Position numbers and translations under genes: made by a program. DNA of 64,000 nt from Brevibacterium atlanticum (GTDB lineage: Bacteria; Actinomycetota; Actinomycetes; Actinomycetales; Brevibacteriaceae): contig NZ_CP050152.1 of assembly GCF_011617245.1 (NCBI RefSeq), positions 1,240,001 to 1,304,000 on the forward strand, written 5' to 3'. The notes under the pieces were generated by a model that saw nothing but the letters and a program-made list of their open reading frames with translations, had not been told where the DNA came from and did not search any database. The stretch's first letter is position 1. Every line of letters begins with the position of its first letter. Below, one piece after another: positions 1 through 10,169 of the stretch.

Positions 1-2064
1 CCGCTGCTCAACAAGGCGACGAGGGGCCCATTGGTCTGGATCGTCATGGCGCTGCTCGTGGTGTCGATCGGCGCTCTGCTCTTCAGTCAGACCGGTTTCA
101 GCCAGATCGACACCGAACAGGGTCTGAAGCTGCTGGGAGACGACAAGGTCGAACAGGCGAAGATCGTCGACAAAGATCAGCGCGTCGACCTCACACTCAA
201 GGACGACTACAAGGTCGACGGCAAGGACTTCGGCAAGAAGGTTCAGTTCTTCTACATCGAACAGCGCGGCGATCAGGTCGTCAAGGCTGTCGACTCCGCG
301 AAGCCGGACAAGGGCTTCACCGATGAGGTGCCCAAACAGTCGTGGCTGATGTCGCTGCTGGGTACCCTCATCCCGTTCGTCATCATCTTCATCGTCTTCT
401 GGTTCCTCATCTCCCAGATGTCGGGCGGGAAGATGATGAGCTTCGGCAAATCGAAGGCCAAGCTCGTCAACAAGGAGAACCCGGACGTCACGTTCAAGGA
501 CGTCGCCGGTGTGGACGAGGCCCTCGAGGAGCTCGAAGAGATCAAGGAGTTCCTCGCCGAACCTGAGAAGTTCAAGGCCGTCGGTGCGAAGATCCCCAAG
601 GGCGTGCTCCTCTACGGCCAGCCCGGCACCGGTAAGACCCTGCTGGCGAAGGCCGTGGCCGGTGAGGCCGGAGTGCCGTTCTATTCGATCTCCGGCTCCG
701 ACTTCGTCGAGATGTACGTCGGCGTCGGCGCCTCGCGCGTCCGTGACCTCTTCGAACAGGCGAAGTCGAACGCCCCGTGCATCATCTTCATCGATGAGAT
801 CGACGCCGTCGGCCGCCAGCGCGGCGCCGGCATGGGCGGCGGACACGATGAGCGCGAACAGACGCTCAACCAGCTGCTCGTCGAGATGGACGGCTTCGAC
901 GTCAAGACCAACGTCATCCTCATCGCCGCGACGAACCGCCCCGACGTCCTCGACCCGGCCCTGCTGCGTCCCGGCCGCTTCGACCGACAGATCCCCGTCG
1001 AAGCCCCGGACATGAAGGGCCGCAAGCACATCCTCGAGGTCCACGCCGCCGACAAGCCGCTGGCCGACGAGGTCGACCTGGGCCAGGTGGCCAAGCGCAC
1101 TCCCGGCTTCTCCGGTGCGGACCTCGCCAACGTCCTCAATGAGGCGGCCCTGCTCACCGCCCGTGAAGGCGCGAAGGTCATCGACAACCGGATCCTCGAC
1201 GAAGCCATCGACCGCGTCATCGCCGGCCCGCAGAAGCGGACCCGTCTGATGAATGACAAGGAACGCCTCGTCACCGCCTACCACGAGGGCGGACACGCGC
1301 TGGTGGCTGCGGCTATGAACCAGACCGACCCGGTCACGAAGGTGACGATCCTCCCACGCGGTCGGGCACTGGGCTATACCATGGTGCTGCCGAGCGAGGA
1401 CAAGTACTCCACCACCCGCAATGAGCTGCTCGACCAACTCGCCTACGCGATGGGAGGACGCGTCGCCGAGGAGATCGTCTTCCACGATCCGACGACGGGC
1501 GCCAGCAACGACATCGAGAAGGCGACGAACATCGCCCGGAAGATGGTCACCCAGTACGGCATGAGCGAGAAGCTGGGCATGGTCAAGATCGGCGACGACC
1601 AGTCCGAGCCCTTCGCCGGACGCGGCTACGGCGGCGGCGACGAATACGGCGACTCGACCCTGTCCTCGATCGACGTCGAGGTCCGCGGACTCATCGACTC
1701 CGCCCACGCCGACGCCTACTGGGCGCTGACCCACAACCGCGAGGTCCTCGACGACCTCGCCTACCAGCTGCTCGAACGGGAGACGCTCGACCAGGCGGCC
1801 CTCGACGCGATCTTCGCCTCGGTCGTCAAACGCCCCGTCCGCGACGTGTGGCTGGCTCATGACGACCGACCCGTGTCCGAACGCGGCCCCATCGATCCGC
1901 CGGCCCCGCAGAACGGCCGGACCACAGGTGAGGGCTCGACCGACGCCGAGGTGGACACCACCGACATTCCCGGAGCCGGGCCCTCGGGTGTGAGCGGACC
2001 GAACGTGCCGCAGAATCCGCCGGGACCGCAGAACCCGAACGACGACAGAGGGAACAGCATCTGA
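1..2064 (+). CDS. ftsH: ATP-dependent zinc metalloprotease FtsH (5' end outside window)
   Basis: Membrane-anchored AAA+ protease that degrades misfolded membrane proteins and short-lived regulators. The frame is open from base 1 ([15 protein letters not shown]...), so the start lies upstream; the TTG at 31 is probably internal. Two membrane segments (residues about 10-30 and 110-135) enclose an extracytoplasmic loop. The AAA+ domain follows: Walker A GQPGTGKT near residue 206, Walker B IIFIDEID, and the second region of homology ending RPGRFDR. The peptidase site is HEGGH near residue 428, with the downstream Asp zinc ligand in the [11 protein letters not shown] segment. The C-terminal tail is rich in Pro, Gly and Asn, as in actinobacterial FtsH. 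The stop overlaps the folE start (TGATG), so it heads or joins the folate operon. Confidence 0.97.
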   Translation, partial: PLLNKATRGPLVWIVMALLVVSIGALLFSQTGFSQIDTEQGLKLLGDDKVEQAKIVDKDQRVDLTLKDDYKVDGKDFGKKVQFFYIEQRGDQVVKAVDSAKPDKGFTDEVPKQSWLMSLLGTLIPFVIIFIVFWFLISQMSGGKMMSFGKSKAKLVNKENPDVTFKDVAGVDEALEELEEIKEFLAEPEKFKAVGAKIPKGVLLYGQPGTGKTLLAKAVAGEAGVPFYSISGSDFVEMYVGVGASRVRDLFEQAKSNAPCIIFIDEIDAVGRQRGAGMGGGHDEREQTLNQLLVEMDGFDVKTNVILIAATNRPDVLDPALLRPGRFDRQIPVEAPDMKGRKHILEVHAADKPLADEVDLGQVAKRTPGFSGADLANVLNEAALLTAREGAKVIDNRILDEAIDRVIAGPQKRTRLMNDKERLVTAYHEGGHALVAAAMNQTDPVTKVTILPRGRALGYTMVLPSEDKYSTTRNELLDQLAYAMGGRVAEEIVFHDPTTGASNDIEKATNIARKMVTQYGMSEKLGMVKIGDDQSEPFAGRGYGGGDEYGDSTLSSIDVEVRGLIDSAHADAYWALTHNREVLDDLAYQLLERETLDQAALDAIFASVVKRPVRDVWLAHDDRPVSERGPIDPPAPQNGRTTGEGSTDAEVDTTDIPGAGPSGVSGPNVPQNPPGPQNPNDDRGNSI

Positions 2065-2687
2065 TGGCCGACATCGAAGGGGCGGCCGCCGGTCTCGGTG
2101 CGCCCCCGGCAGGGCACGAGAACAAGGTCGACCAGGACCGCATCGCCGCTGCCGTGCGTGAGATCCTCATCGCCGTCGGTGAGGACCCCGACCGCGAAGG
2201 ACTCGTCGAGACCCCCGGGCGGGTCGCTCGGGCCTATGAGGAGATCTTCGCCGGACTCCATCGCGAACCCTCAGAGGTCCTCGGCGTCACCTTCGACATC
2301 AGCCACGAAGAGCTCGTCCTCGTCCGCGACATCGACCTGTACTCGACGTGCGAGCACCATCTCGTTCCCTTCCACGGCGTCGCCCACATCGGCTACATCC
2401 CGAGCAAGCAGGGCAAGGTCACAGGCCTGTCGAAGCTCGCACGCCTCGTCGAGATCTACGCTCGCCGTCCGCAGGTCCAAGAGCGCCTGACCTCGCAGAT
2501 CGCCGACGCCCTCGTCGAACACCTCGAACCGCAGGGCGTCATCGTCGTCGTCGAAGCCGAACACCTGTGCATGACGATGCGCGGAGTCCGCAAGCCCGGA
2601 GCCTCGACGATCACCTCGGCCGTGCGCGGGCAGCTGCGCGAAAGCGCCTCCCGAGCCGAAGCGATGAGTCTGATCCTCGGCCGCTAG
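2064..2687 (+). CDS. folE: GTP cyclohydrolase I
   Basis: Converts GTP to 7,8-dihydroneopterin triphosphate, the first step of folate synthesis, in the cytoplasm. The 207-residue length is normal. Zinc-site residues are visible in [12 protein letters not shown] (Cys near 96) and [14 protein letters not shown] near the C-terminus, and the [18 protein letters not shown] core is intact. The first 25 residues are Gly/Ala-rich and probably disordered. The ATG overlaps the ftsH stop, which implies translational coupling. The next gene is folP. Confidence 0.97.
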   Translation: MADIEGAAAGLGAPPAGHENKVDQDRIAAAVREILIAVGEDPDREGLVETPGRVARAYEEIFAGLHREPSEVLGVTFDISHEELVLVRDIDLYSTCEHHLVPFHGVAHIGYIPSKQGKVTGLSKLARLVEIYARRPQVQERLTSQIADALVEHLEPQGVIVVVEAEHLCMTMRGVRKPGASTITSAVRGQLRESASRAEAMSLILGR

Positions 2688-2742
2688 AGACTCGGCCGTG
2701 AGAGAACCGACGATGGACATGTCTGCGAAGCAGGAGGCGACG

Positions 2743-3651
2743 ATGCGCAATCCCGGACGACGCGAGAGCACGAAGATCATGGGCGTCCTCAACGTCACCC
2801 CCGACTCGTTCTCCGACGGAGGACTCTGGTTCGACCATGGCAGGGCCATCGCCCACGGGCTCGAACTCATGGCCGCCGGCGCCGACATCATCGACGTCGG
2901 AGGAGAGTCGACGAGGCCGGGCTCCGTGCGCGTCGACGAAGACGAAGAGCTGCGCCGCGTCATCCCCGTCGTCCGTGAACTCGCCTCCGCCGGTGCTGTG
3001 ATAAGCGTCGACACGATGCGCTCCCGTGTCGCTCGGGACTCCCTGGCCGCCGGCGCCCACATCATCAACGATGTCTCCGCCGGTCAGTCCGACCCCACCA
3101 TGCTCGCGCTCGCCGCGGAGTCCGCGGCACCCATCGTGCTCATGCACTGGCGCGGCCACCTCGACCAGGCAGCGGCGACTTTCCACTACGACGACGTCGT
3201 CGCCGAGGTGATCGACGAGCTGCGCACACGCATCGACGAAGCCATCGAGGTCGGGGTCGATCCTGCGAACATCATCGTCGACCCCGGGCTCGGATTCTCG
3301 AAGAACGCCGAACACAACTGGCAGATCCTCGCCGCCCTCGATGCGTTCTCCGCCCTCGACCACCGACTGCTCGTCGCCGCCAGCCGCAAACGCTTCATCT
3401 CCAGCCTCATCAGCCCCGAGGACCCGAAGCTCGCCGAACAGGCGGCCAAGGACCAGGCGACGGCCACGATCTCGGCCATCTCCGCACAAGCCGGAGCCTG
3501 GGCCGTCCGCGTCCACGATCCGGCCACCTCGGCGATCGCCTGCCGAGTCGTCGATGCCGTCGCCGACCACGACCCGGTGCACGTCGGGACGGACGACCTG
3601 GCCCGGACCGAGGGCTCTGCCCAGTCGACGAAGGGCGGGGGAGCGGTATGA
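2743..3651 (+). CDS. folP: Dihydropteroate synthase
   Basis: Condenses p-aminobenzoate with dihydropterin pyrophosphate; this is the sulfonamide target. Motifs are IMGVLNVTPDSFSDGG near the N-terminus, GGESTRPGS, DPGLGFSKN and ASRKRF, all intact. I place the start at ATG 2743 because AGGAGG lies 5 nt before it and the protein then begins MRNPGRRESTKIMGVLNV. Longer starts exist in frame at GTG 2698 and ATG 2713 but lack a convincing ribosome site. The product is about 302 residues. The stop overlaps the next gene (ATGA). Confidence 0.95.
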   Translation: MRNPGRRESTKIMGVLNVTPDSFSDGGLWFDHGRAIAHGLELMAAGADIIDVGGESTRPGSVRVDEDEELRRVIPVVRELASAGAVISVDTMRSRVARDSLAAGAHIINDVSAGQSDPTMLALAAESAAPIVLMHWRGHLDQAAATFHYDDVVAEVIDELRTRIDEAIEVGVDPANIIVDPGLGFSKNAEHNWQILAALDAFSALDHRLLVAASRKRFISSLISPEDPKLAEQAAKDQATATISAISAQAGAWAVRVHDPATSAIACRVVDAVADHDPVHVGTDDLARTEGSAQSTKGGGAV

Positions 3652-4559
3652 GCGAGAGTGCGACAGGCACAGCCCCCGACCGGATCGAACTGCGCGGACT
3701 GCGCGTCCACGGCAACCACGGCGTCTTCGAATTCGAGAAGCGCGAGGGGCAGGACTTCGTCATCGACGTCACCCTGCACACCTCTGTGGCCCGGGCTGCG
3801 GCCACCGACGATCTCACCGAGACCATCCACTACGGCGAACTCGCCGAGGGCGTCGCCGGAATCGTCGAGAACACCACCTTCGACCTCATCGAGACCCTGG
3901 CCGAGACCATCGCCGACCACTGCCTGAGCCTGTGCGAGCACGTCGAGGTCGTCGTCCACAAGCCCTCCGCGCCGATCCAACGCACCTTCAACGACGTCAG
4001 AGTCAGCGTCGAACGCCGCCGCACCTCGGCCGCGAGCGGATCAGCCGGGTCGGCCGCACGCACCGAGGCCCACCTCAACCTCGGGGCCAACCTCGGCGAC
4101 GCCCGTGACACCCTCGACCAGGCCGTCGAGGCGCTCGAGCGGCACCCGGAGATCAGCGTGGAGAAGCGCTCCTCGCTCTACCGGACGGCACCCTGGGGTG
4201 GGGTCGAGCAGAACGACTTCCTCAACCTCGGTCTCATCGTCACCACCACCCTCACCGCCGCCGAACTGTTGGCGGTCGCCCAAGGCATCGAAGTCGCCTT
4301 CGGGCGCACCCGGGAGCTGCGCTGGGGCCCGCGCACACTCGACATCGACCTCATCTGCTTCGGCACCGGCGACGACGAACTGGTCAGCGACACCGAGCGT
4401 CTGACACTGCCGCACCCGCGCGCCCATGAACGCGCCTTCGTGCTCGCCCCCTGGGCCGAGCTCGACGGCGACGTGACCGTGCTGACCCCGCAGGGCAGAC
4501 GCCCGATCGGCGAGCTGCTCCACGACCTCGACGACCAAGAAATCAGCCGGATCACCTGA
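3648..4559 (+). CDS. folBK: Bifunctional dihydroneopterin aldolase / HPPK (FolB-FolK fusion)
   Basis: One 303-residue chain supplies two consecutive steps of the pterin branch. Residues about 8-125 are the FolB aldolase (DRIELRGLRVHGNHGVFEFE... VHKPSAPI). Residues about 138-300 are the FolK pyrophosphokinase: LNLGANLGD, then RELRWGPRTLDIDLICFG with the catalytic DxD, then LPHPRAHERAFVLAPW. A short Ser/Ala-rich linker joins them. Actinobacteria commonly carry folB and folK as adjacent genes, and fusions are known. The ATG overlaps the folP stop by 4 bases, so the operon is tightly coupled. Confidence 0.95.
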   Translation: MSESATGTAPDRIELRGLRVHGNHGVFEFEKREGQDFVIDVTLHTSVARAAATDDLTETIHYGELAEGVAGIVENTTFDLIETLAETIADHCLSLCEHVEVVVHKPSAPIQRTFNDVRVSVERRRTSAASGSAGSAARTEAHLNLGANLGDARDTLDQAVEALERHPEISVEKRSSLYRTAPWGGVEQNDFLNLGLIVTTTLTAAELLAVAQGIEVAFGRTRELRWGPRTLDIDLICFGTGDDELVSDTERLTLPHPRAHERAFVLAPWAELDGDVTVLTPQGRRPIGELLHDLDDQEISRIT

Positions 4560-4593
4560 CCGAGACCGACCGCGATCTGAGAGACTGGATTCC

Positions 4594-5055
4594 ATGCAGA
4601 GAACCTCCTCGTCCACCCTCGCCGTCTGGGCCGTGATCGGCACGGTGCTCGCGGTCGTGGTCGACGTGGTGCTCGAAAGCCAGGGCTTCGCCCTGTCCGG
4701 CCTGCCGTGGTTCGCGATCATCGGCATGCTCGTCCTCGCCGCCGTCCTGCTCGTCCTCGGATGGCCGATCAAGAAGTGGAACGACGGAGACCGGACCAAG
4801 GAGATCGACCCGCTCCAAGCCGCTCGGGTCGCCGTCATGGCCAAGGCCAGCGCCCTGACTGGAGCGGGCCTGGCCGGCTGGTACCTCGGCAACGCCGGCT
4901 ACTACTTCCTGTCGGCGCCGGGCATCCGCAACGATCTCGCGGCAGGTATGCTTGTCGCGATGATCTCGGCCGCGGCACTTATGATCGTCGGCATCATCGT
5001 CGAGGGATTCTGCGAGATCCCGCCCCAAGACCCGCCTGGAGCTGAAACCGCATGA
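4594..5055 (+). CDS. DUF3180 family membrane protein
   Basis: Small integral membrane protein of 153 residues and unknown function. Four hydrophobic segments are visible: about residues 8-25, 36-58, 88-108 and 118-140. DUF3180 proteins follow folK in many actinobacterial folate clusters, and the position here agrees with that. The stop overlaps the ATG of the next gene, so it is probably co-expressed with the two PH-domain proteins. No catalytic motif is apparent. Confidence 0.85.
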   Translation: MQRTSSSTLAVWAVIGTVLAVVVDVVLESQGFALSGLPWFAIIGMLVLAAVLLVLGWPIKKWNDGDRTKEIDPLQAARVAVMAKASALTGAGLAGWYLGNAGYYFLSAPGIRNDLAAGMLVAMISAAALMIVGIIVEGFCEIPPQDPPGAETA

Positions 5056-5552
5056 ACCGTGACCTCTCGTTCTCCATCGGAGCAGATGTGCCCTTCAACC
5101 GGGTGAGTCCGAAGTACGGACTCAAAGAAGTCCTCGCCTCGCTGACCCTGCTCATCCCGATGCTCATCGTCGCCCTGGTCTTCGCGATCATCTACACCGC
5201 CGATGTGCCGTGGCTCCATGCCATCTGGGCGGCCGTCCTCGTCTACGGGATCATCTCCACCATCGTCATCCTCCGCCAGGCGCGGGCCATCGGCTACGCC
5301 GAACGCGAGGACGATCTGCTCGTGCGCCGCGGCATCATGTTCCACAGAGCCACGGTCGTGCCCTACGGGCGTCTGCAGTTCGTCGATGTCGACGCCGGCC
5401 CCATCGACCGCATGTTCGGCCTGGCCACCGTCAAACTCCACACCGCCTCGGCGGCGACCGATGCGACGATCCCCGGACTGCCCCGGGCTGAGGCCGATCG
5501 GCTGCGCGACAGTCTCGCCGGGCTCGGCCAAGCCAACCTGGCGGGACTGTGA
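5052..5552 (+). CDS. PH (bPH2/YdbS-type) domain membrane protein
   Basis: 166 residues with two membrane helices (about 29-50 and 56-76), then a bacterial PH-like domain of the YdbS type. The segment AEREDDLLVRRGIMFHRAT..VPYGRLQFVDVDAGPIDR is the family hallmark (variable strand, then the R-x-Q-x-V-D turn). Such pairs (YdbS/YdbT) are membrane-associated, and B. subtilis relatives affect bacteriocin resistance. The role here is unknown. It overlaps the next gene by 4 bases, and the two products are likely partners. Confidence 0.85.
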   Translation: MNRDLSFSIGADVPFNRVSPKYGLKEVLASLTLLIPMLIVALVFAIIYTADVPWLHAIWAAVLVYGIISTIVILRQARAIGYAEREDDLLVRRGIMFHRATVVPYGRLQFVDVDAGPIDRMFGLATVKLHTASAATDATIPGLPRAEADRLRDSLAGLGQANLAGL

Positions 5553-7417
5553 CGATGAGCGAGGAACCGATCACCGGACCCGAGCCGGCGCACGACCCCA
5601 CCGGTCAGGCGGGTACCGATCCCACCCTCGCCGAGGCTCTCCACGGTGCCGCCGCCCCCGAGGTATGGCACCGCGTCCACCCCCTGACCCCGATCCTCGA
5701 GAGCCTCGCGGTCCTCGTCGGTATTGTCATCGCCGCCGCGTACGGCCTGCAGAACTTCTTCCAGTCGGCCGTCGAGGACCTCGCCTCCGGCAAGTCCGTC
5801 GACCTCACCTTCGCCGGATGGCTGCGCTCTCATCCAGTCGTGATCCTCGCGGTCGTCGGCGGGATCATCCTCGTGCTCCTGCTCGTCGCGTTCTTCAGCT
5901 GGTTGGCGTGGAGGGTGATGGGCTACCGCGTCGACACCGAATCCATCTACTACCGTCGCGGACTCATCTCGAAGAAGCTACGCAAGGCACGTCTCGACCG
6001 TGTGCAGTCGATCGACCTGCAGCAGAAGCTGCTGCCCCGGGTGCTGGGCATGGCCGAACTCGTCTTCGACGTCGCCGGCGGCACGGACTCGAACATCTCG
6101 CTCAAGTACCTCTCGAAGCGGAGAGCCGAAGAGCTGCGCGACGAACTGCTCACCGCAGTGCGCGCGAAGAAGCAGAAGTCCGCCGAGGCGGGCCCCGCCA
6201 CAGGTGCGCACCCGCCCCTTCCCGATAACGGGGAGATGGATACCCGTGGCGAGCAGTCCGGTGAGACGGCGGCTGCGTCCGGAGAGGCGGGCCCCGCGCC
6301 GACGGGGTCAGCGGCGGATTCCTCCGCAGGCGGTCGAAGCACCGAGCAGGGGATTCCCGAACGCAGCGGCGACAGCATCGGCGTGCGTCTGGGCAAACGC
6401 CTCGGATCCATGGCCGATGACTTCTCCCACGAAGCCGAAGGCAGCCTCAACGAACTGCTCGCCCCCTACAACCTCTCGGCGAACGTCGGTAAGGAGGGCG
6501 AGATCATCCGCGTACCCGTCCACCGGGTCGTCGCCTCATCCCTGCTCAAGACCGAGACCCTCATCTCCGCCGTCATCGTCGTCATCCTCATCGCCATGGC
6601 CGTCGTCTTCCTGGTGCTGGGGATCCGCGAGGCCTTCATTCCGATCCTGGTCGGTGCCCTTCCCGGCGTCTTCGCCACCTTCTCGGTGTTCAAGAAGAAT
6701 CTCGACAATGCCAACTTCGTCGTCCGCCTCGGTGAGAACGGACTCGCCGTCAATCACGGGCTCTTTGCGACCTCGCGGAAGGTCATCCCACTCGATCGGA
6801 TCCAAGCCGTATGCCTCCATCAGCCGCTGCTGTGGCGGTGGTCCGGATGGTGGCAGGCCGAATACAACATCGCCAGTGCCGGTGGGAAGAACGACTCGAA
6901 CCTGCTGCTGCCGGTCGGCAGCGTCGATCAGGCGCTGCTCATGGTCGGTCTCGCGCTGCCCGACCCCCAGCTGCCTGAGGGAGTCAGCGCGGACACCCTG
7001 GTGCGCTCGGCGATGTACGACCGGAAATCCGAGGACCCTCGGGCCGAGGTGGCCGAGGCGCTCTTCCACCCGCAGCCGCGATCCTCTCGGTTCATCGATC
7101 CGCTGGTGTGGAAGCGTCGGGCCTACGCACTCACCGAGTCGATGCTCGTCCTCCGCCTCGGCGCTCTGGGCCGCCGCGTCGACTTCGTGCCTCATGTGCG
7201 GGTGCAGTCCCTGCACTACCGGCAGGGACCGCTGATGCGCGCGCTCGGACTCGGCACCGTCGCCGTGCACTCGACGGCCGGCCCGATCGACCCGCGCGTA
7301 ACCCACCAGAGCGAGGCCGAGGCAAAACGGTTCTTCAACGAGCACGCCGAACGGACACGACTGGCCAGGCAGAGCTATGACGACGAGGCCCGCATCGCCA
7401 GGGAAGGACGAGGATGA
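5549..7417 (+). CDS. PH (bPH2/YdbT-type) domain membrane protein
   Basis: 622-residue membrane protein with repeated YdbT-like PH modules. The first module (about residues 120-215) contains YRRGLISKKLRKARLDRVQS. The second (about 385-460) contains NHGLFATSRKVIPLDRIQAVCLHQPLLWR, and a third incomplete one (about 520-600) contains RVDFVPHVRVQSLHYRQGPLMR. A low-complexity Gly/Ala/Ser linker at about 215-275 separates the halves, and paired hydrophobic helices precede the modules. The start is GTG 5549 or ATG 5555. The pairing with the shorter PH protein suggests a membrane complex; its function is not known. Confidence 0.85.
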   Translation: MTMSEEPITGPEPAHDPTGQAGTDPTLAEALHGAAAPEVWHRVHPLTPILESLAVLVGIVIAAAYGLQNFFQSAVEDLASGKSVDLTFAGWLRSHPVVILAVVGGIILVLLLVAFFSWLAWRVMGYRVDTESIYYRRGLISKKLRKARLDRVQSIDLQQKLLPRVLGMAELVFDVAGGTDSNISLKYLSKRRAEELRDELLTAVRAKKQKSAEAGPATGAHPPLPDNGEMDTRGEQSGETAAASGEAGPAPTGSAADSSAGGRSTEQGIPERSGDSIGVRLGKRLGSMADDFSHEAEGSLNELLAPYNLSANVGKEGEIIRVPVHRVVASSLLKTETLISAVIVVILIAMAVVFLVLGIREAFIPILVGALPGVFATFSVFKKNLDNANFVVRLGENGLAVNHGLFATSRKVIPLDRIQAVCLHQPLLWRWSGWWQAEYNIASAGGKNDSNLLLPVGSVDQALLMVGLALPDPQLPEGVSADTLVRSAMYDRKSEDPRAEVAEALFHPQPRSSRFIDPLVWKRRAYALTESMLVLRLGALGRRVDFVPHVRVQSLHYRQGPLMRALGLGTVAVHSTAGPIDPRVTHQSEAEAKRFFNEHAERTRLARQSYDDEARIAREGRG

Positions 7418-8307
7418 GTCAGGACGAGGCGCCCAGGCTGGGCATCGGCATCATCGGCTGCGGTCGAGTCGGAGCGAGCATCGGAGCGGCCTGGCGGCAG
7501 TCCGGGCACGCGATCATCGGAGTCAGCGCCACCTCGGCGGCCAGTCGCGAACGCGCCGCGGATATGCTGCCCGGCGTGCCGATCCTCGATCCCGACGACA
7601 TCACCGAACGCGCCGAACTCGTGCTCCTCGCCGTTCCGGATGATGAGATCGCGCCCCTGGTCACAGGTCTGGCGAATCTCGGCCGAATCCATTCCGGGCA
7701 GATCCTCGTCCACTGCTCGGGCCGGTACGGAACGGATGTGCTCGAAGCCGGGACCCGCCTCGGCGCTCTGCCCATCGCTCTGCACCCGTCGCTGACGTTC
7801 ACGGGCACCGACGTCGACCTCAACCGGCTGCGACAGGCGACGATCGCCGTCACGGCGCCCGCGCCGATCCGACCGGTCGGGGAAGCGCTTGTGGTCGAGC
7901 TCGGTGCCGAACCGATCGAAATCGCCGAAGCCGACCGCCCGCTCTACCACGCGGCCATCACCCACGCGTCGAACCATTCGATCACGATCATCGCCGAAGC
8001 CATGGAGATGCTCGCCGAGGCGGGGGTCGAGGATCCGTCCCACGTCCTCAACGCCCTCATCGAGGCAAGCACCGCGAACACCCTGCAGAACGGGGCGAAA
8101 GCGCTGACAGGACCCGTCAGCCGCGGTGACGTCGGCACGGTCGAGGCGCACCTGGCGGCGCTGAGCGAATACAGTCTGAACCGGTCGAATCCCGCGGCGC
8201 GCAACAGCTACATCGCGCTGGCACGGTCGACGACGGCGAAGGCGCTGGCGATGGGACGCATCACCGAGGCGGCCGCGCAGGAGATCCTCGGCGTCCTCGA
8301 CGTGTGA
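7414..8307 (+). CDS. Rossmann-fold oxidoreductase with DUF2520
   Basis: 297 residues. The N-terminal NAD(P)-binding fold shows GIIGCGRVGASIGAAW and then ATSAASRERAA. The C-terminal helical DUF2520 domain contains YHAAITHASNHSI. The arrangement resembles ketopantoate reductase and F420-dependent NADP reductases. In many actinobacteria this gene is followed by panC, which links it to pantothenate synthesis, but here lysS follows after 51 bp. The substrate is unproven. The start overlaps the preceding stop by 4 bases (ATGA). Confidence 0.85.
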   Translation: MSQDEAPRLGIGIIGCGRVGASIGAAWRQSGHAIIGVSATSAASRERAADMLPGVPILDPDDITERAELVLLAVPDDEIAPLVTGLANLGRIHSGQILVHCSGRYGTDVLEAGTRLGALPIALHPSLTFTGTDVDLNRLRQATIAVTAPAPIRPVGEALVVELGAEPIEIAEADRPLYHAAITHASNHSITIIAEAMEMLAEAGVEDPSHVLNALIEASTANTLQNGAKALTGPVSRGDVGTVEAHLAALSEYSLNRSNPAARNSYIALARSTTAKALAMGRITEAAAQEILGVLDV

Positions 8308-8346
8308 GCGAGGGCATCCGAATTCCCCCTCGCAGCGGGTGCACGG

Positions 8347-8358
8347 TAGCCTTGAACC
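8347..8358 (+). promoter_or_regulatory. -10 element, leaderless start of lysS
   Basis: TAGCCT at 8347-8352 followed by 6 nt and the lysS ATG. No Shine-Dalgarno lies between. The spacing places transcription at the A of ATG. No good -35 is visible. Confidence 0.5.
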
Positions 8359-9918
8359 ATGGCGAATACCGAGTCGAAGACCACTGAGAACGCAGACCTT
8401 TCACCCGAACATCTCGATCCGGAGCAGATCCGGATCCGGAAGGAAAAGCGGCAGCGTCTCCTCGACGACGGCACCGAAGCCTACCCCGTCGAGGTTCCGC
8501 GCACCCATACCCTGACCGAGGTCCACGCCGTCCACGACGGGCTCGAAGCCGGAGACGAGACCGAGGACATCGTCGGCGTCGTCGGCCGCGTCGTCTTCGT
8601 CCGCACCACCGGCAAGCTGTGCTTCGTCACCCTCCAGTCCGGCGACGGCACCCGCCTGCAGGGCATGCTCTCGCTGCGCGAGGTCGGCCAGGAACGACTC
8701 GACGAGTTCAAGACCGATGTCGACCTCGGTGACTTCCTGTTCCTGCACGGACGCGTCATCAAGTCCAAGCGCGGTGAGCTCTCGGTGCTCGCCGACTCCT
8801 GGACCCTGGCGTCGAAGGCACTGCGTCCGCTGCCGGGCCTGCACACCGAACTCGCTGAGGACACCCGCGTGCGCCAGCGCTACCTCGACCTCATCACCCG
8901 CGAACAGGCACGCGAGACGATGCTCACCCGCGCGAAGGTGATGTCTTCGCTGCGCCAGACCTTCGCCGAACAGGACTTCGTCGAGATCGAGACACCGATG
9001 CTGCAGACCATGCACGGCGGCGCATCGGCACGTCCGTTCAAGACGCACATGAATGCCTACGACATCGACATGTACCTGCGCATTGCGCCCGAGCTGTTCC
9101 TCAAGCGGGCCATCGTCGGCGGCATCGAGAACGTCTTCGAGATCAACCGCAACTTCCGCAATGAAGGCGCCGACTCCACACATTCCCCGGAGTTCGCGAT
9201 GCTCGAGGCCTACCAGTCCTACGGCGACTACCATTCGATCGCGGAACTGACCAAGACCCTGATCCAGAACGCGGCGCAGAACGCCACCGGTTCGCTCGTC
9301 GTCACCCTCGACGACGGCACGGAGTACGACTTCGGCGGCGACTGGGCGGTCGTGAGCATGTACGAATCGCTGTCACAGGAGTCCGGAGTCGAAGTCACCC
9401 CGGAAACCGGTCTCGACGTGCTGGACAAGATCGCTGCGGATCACGGCGTCGACCTGTCCGGAGTCTTCCGCTCGCACGGCAAGTACGTCGAAGAGCTGTG
9501 GGAGCACTTCTACCAGGACAGGCTGTGGGAACCGACCTTCGTCACCGACTTCCCCGTCGACACCTCACCGCTGGTGCGAGAGCACCGGGAGAAGAAGGGC
9601 GTCGTCGAGAAGTGGGACCTCTACGTGCGCGGCTTCGAACTGGCCACCGGCTATTCCGAGCTCGTCGACCCGGTCATCCAGCGCCAGCGCTTCGAAGCGC
9701 AGGCCGCCGACGCCGCCCGCGGCGACGACGAAGCCATGGGCCTCGACGAGGACTTCCTCATGGCGATGGAGCACGGAATGCCGCCGACCGGAGGCATGGG
9801 CATGGGCCTCGACCGCCTGCTCATGGCTCTGACGGGCCTGGGGATCCGCGAAACCATTCTCTTCCCCTTCACGAAGCCCTTGGCGGCTTCACACGAGGAC
9901 ACAGCCGAGGAGGGCTGA
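8359..9918 (+). CDS. lysS: Lysyl-tRNA synthetase, class II
   Basis: Charges tRNA-Lys. The 519-residue protein has the N-terminal OB-fold (residues about 75-180, [20 protein letters not shown]) and the class II catalytic core. Motif 1 surrounds FVEIETPML, motif 2 is [20 protein letters not shown], and motif 3 is [13 protein letters not shown] near the C-terminus. The N-terminal extension is short, as usual in bacteria. It appears leaderless, and the small membrane gene and lsr2 follow on the same strand. Confidence 0.97.
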   Translation: MANTESKTTENADLSPEHLDPEQIRIRKEKRQRLLDDGTEAYPVEVPRTHTLTEVHAVHDGLEAGDETEDIVGVVGRVVFVRTTGKLCFVTLQSGDGTRLQGMLSLREVGQERLDEFKTDVDLGDFLFLHGRVIKSKRGELSVLADSWTLASKALRPLPGLHTELAEDTRVRQRYLDLITREQARETMLTRAKVMSSLRQTFAEQDFVEIETPMLQTMHGGASARPFKTHMNAYDIDMYLRIAPELFLKRAIVGGIENVFEINRNFRNEGADSTHSPEFAMLEAYQSYGDYHSIAELTKTLIQNAAQNATGSLVVTLDDGTEYDFGGDWAVVSMYESLSQESGVEVTPETGLDVLDKIAADHGVDLSGVFRSHGKYVEELWEHFYQDRLWEPTFVTDFPVDTSPLVREHREKKGVVEKWDLYVRGFELATGYSELVDPVIQRQRFEAQAADAARGDDEAMGLDEDFLMAMEHGMPPTGGMGMGLDRLLMALTGLGIRETILFPFTKPLAASHEDTAEEG

Positions 9919-9923
9919 CAGCA

Positions 9924-10169
9924 ATGATGGAAATCCTCAAAGCGCTGCTTCCCTCGATCTGCGTGGGACTGCTGTTCTGGTACGTGTTTAGGAACATCCT
10001 GCGTGCCGATCGCAATGAACGCGAGCAGGTCGATAAATACTATTCGGAGATTGACGCTAACGAAGTGGACAATAATTCGGAATCAGATGTTAGGATGAAT
10101 GCGACAAAAACCTCTGATTACGAAAAGAGTGAACATGGCAAGGGAAATGCGCCTCGTTCTCACGGATGA
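9924..10169 (+). CDS. Small single-pass membrane protein
   Basis: 81 residues, MMEILKALLPSICVGLLFWY..., with one membrane helix (about 7-27) and then a charged cytoplasmic tail with NERE and DKYYSEID segments. It starts 5 bases after the lysS stop with GAGGAGGG upstream. Its 3' end overlaps the 5' end of lsr2 by 35 bases in another frame, and the last third of the gene is markedly more AT-rich than its surroundings because it also carries the lsr2 promoter. Function unknown. The tail may be partly non-native if translation normally ends differently. Confidence 0.6.
   Translation: MMEILKALLPSICVGLLFWYVFRNILRADRNEREQVDKYYSEIDANEVDNNSESDVRMNATKTSDYEKSEHGKGNAPRSHG
10066..10096 (+). promoter_or_regulatory. 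Probable lsr2 promoter in AT-rich tract
   Basis: TGGACA at 10066-10071 and TAGGAT at 10091-10096, spacer 19. The surrounding stretch, 10035-10135, is unusually AT-rich for this DNA. Lsr2 prefers AT-rich DNA, so autoregulation is plausible (inference). Confidence 0.4.

Noticed and set aside
31..33. TTG at 31 as the ftsH start
   Set aside because: The frame is open to base 1 and encodes plausible FtsH N-terminal residues; the true start is upstream of the window.
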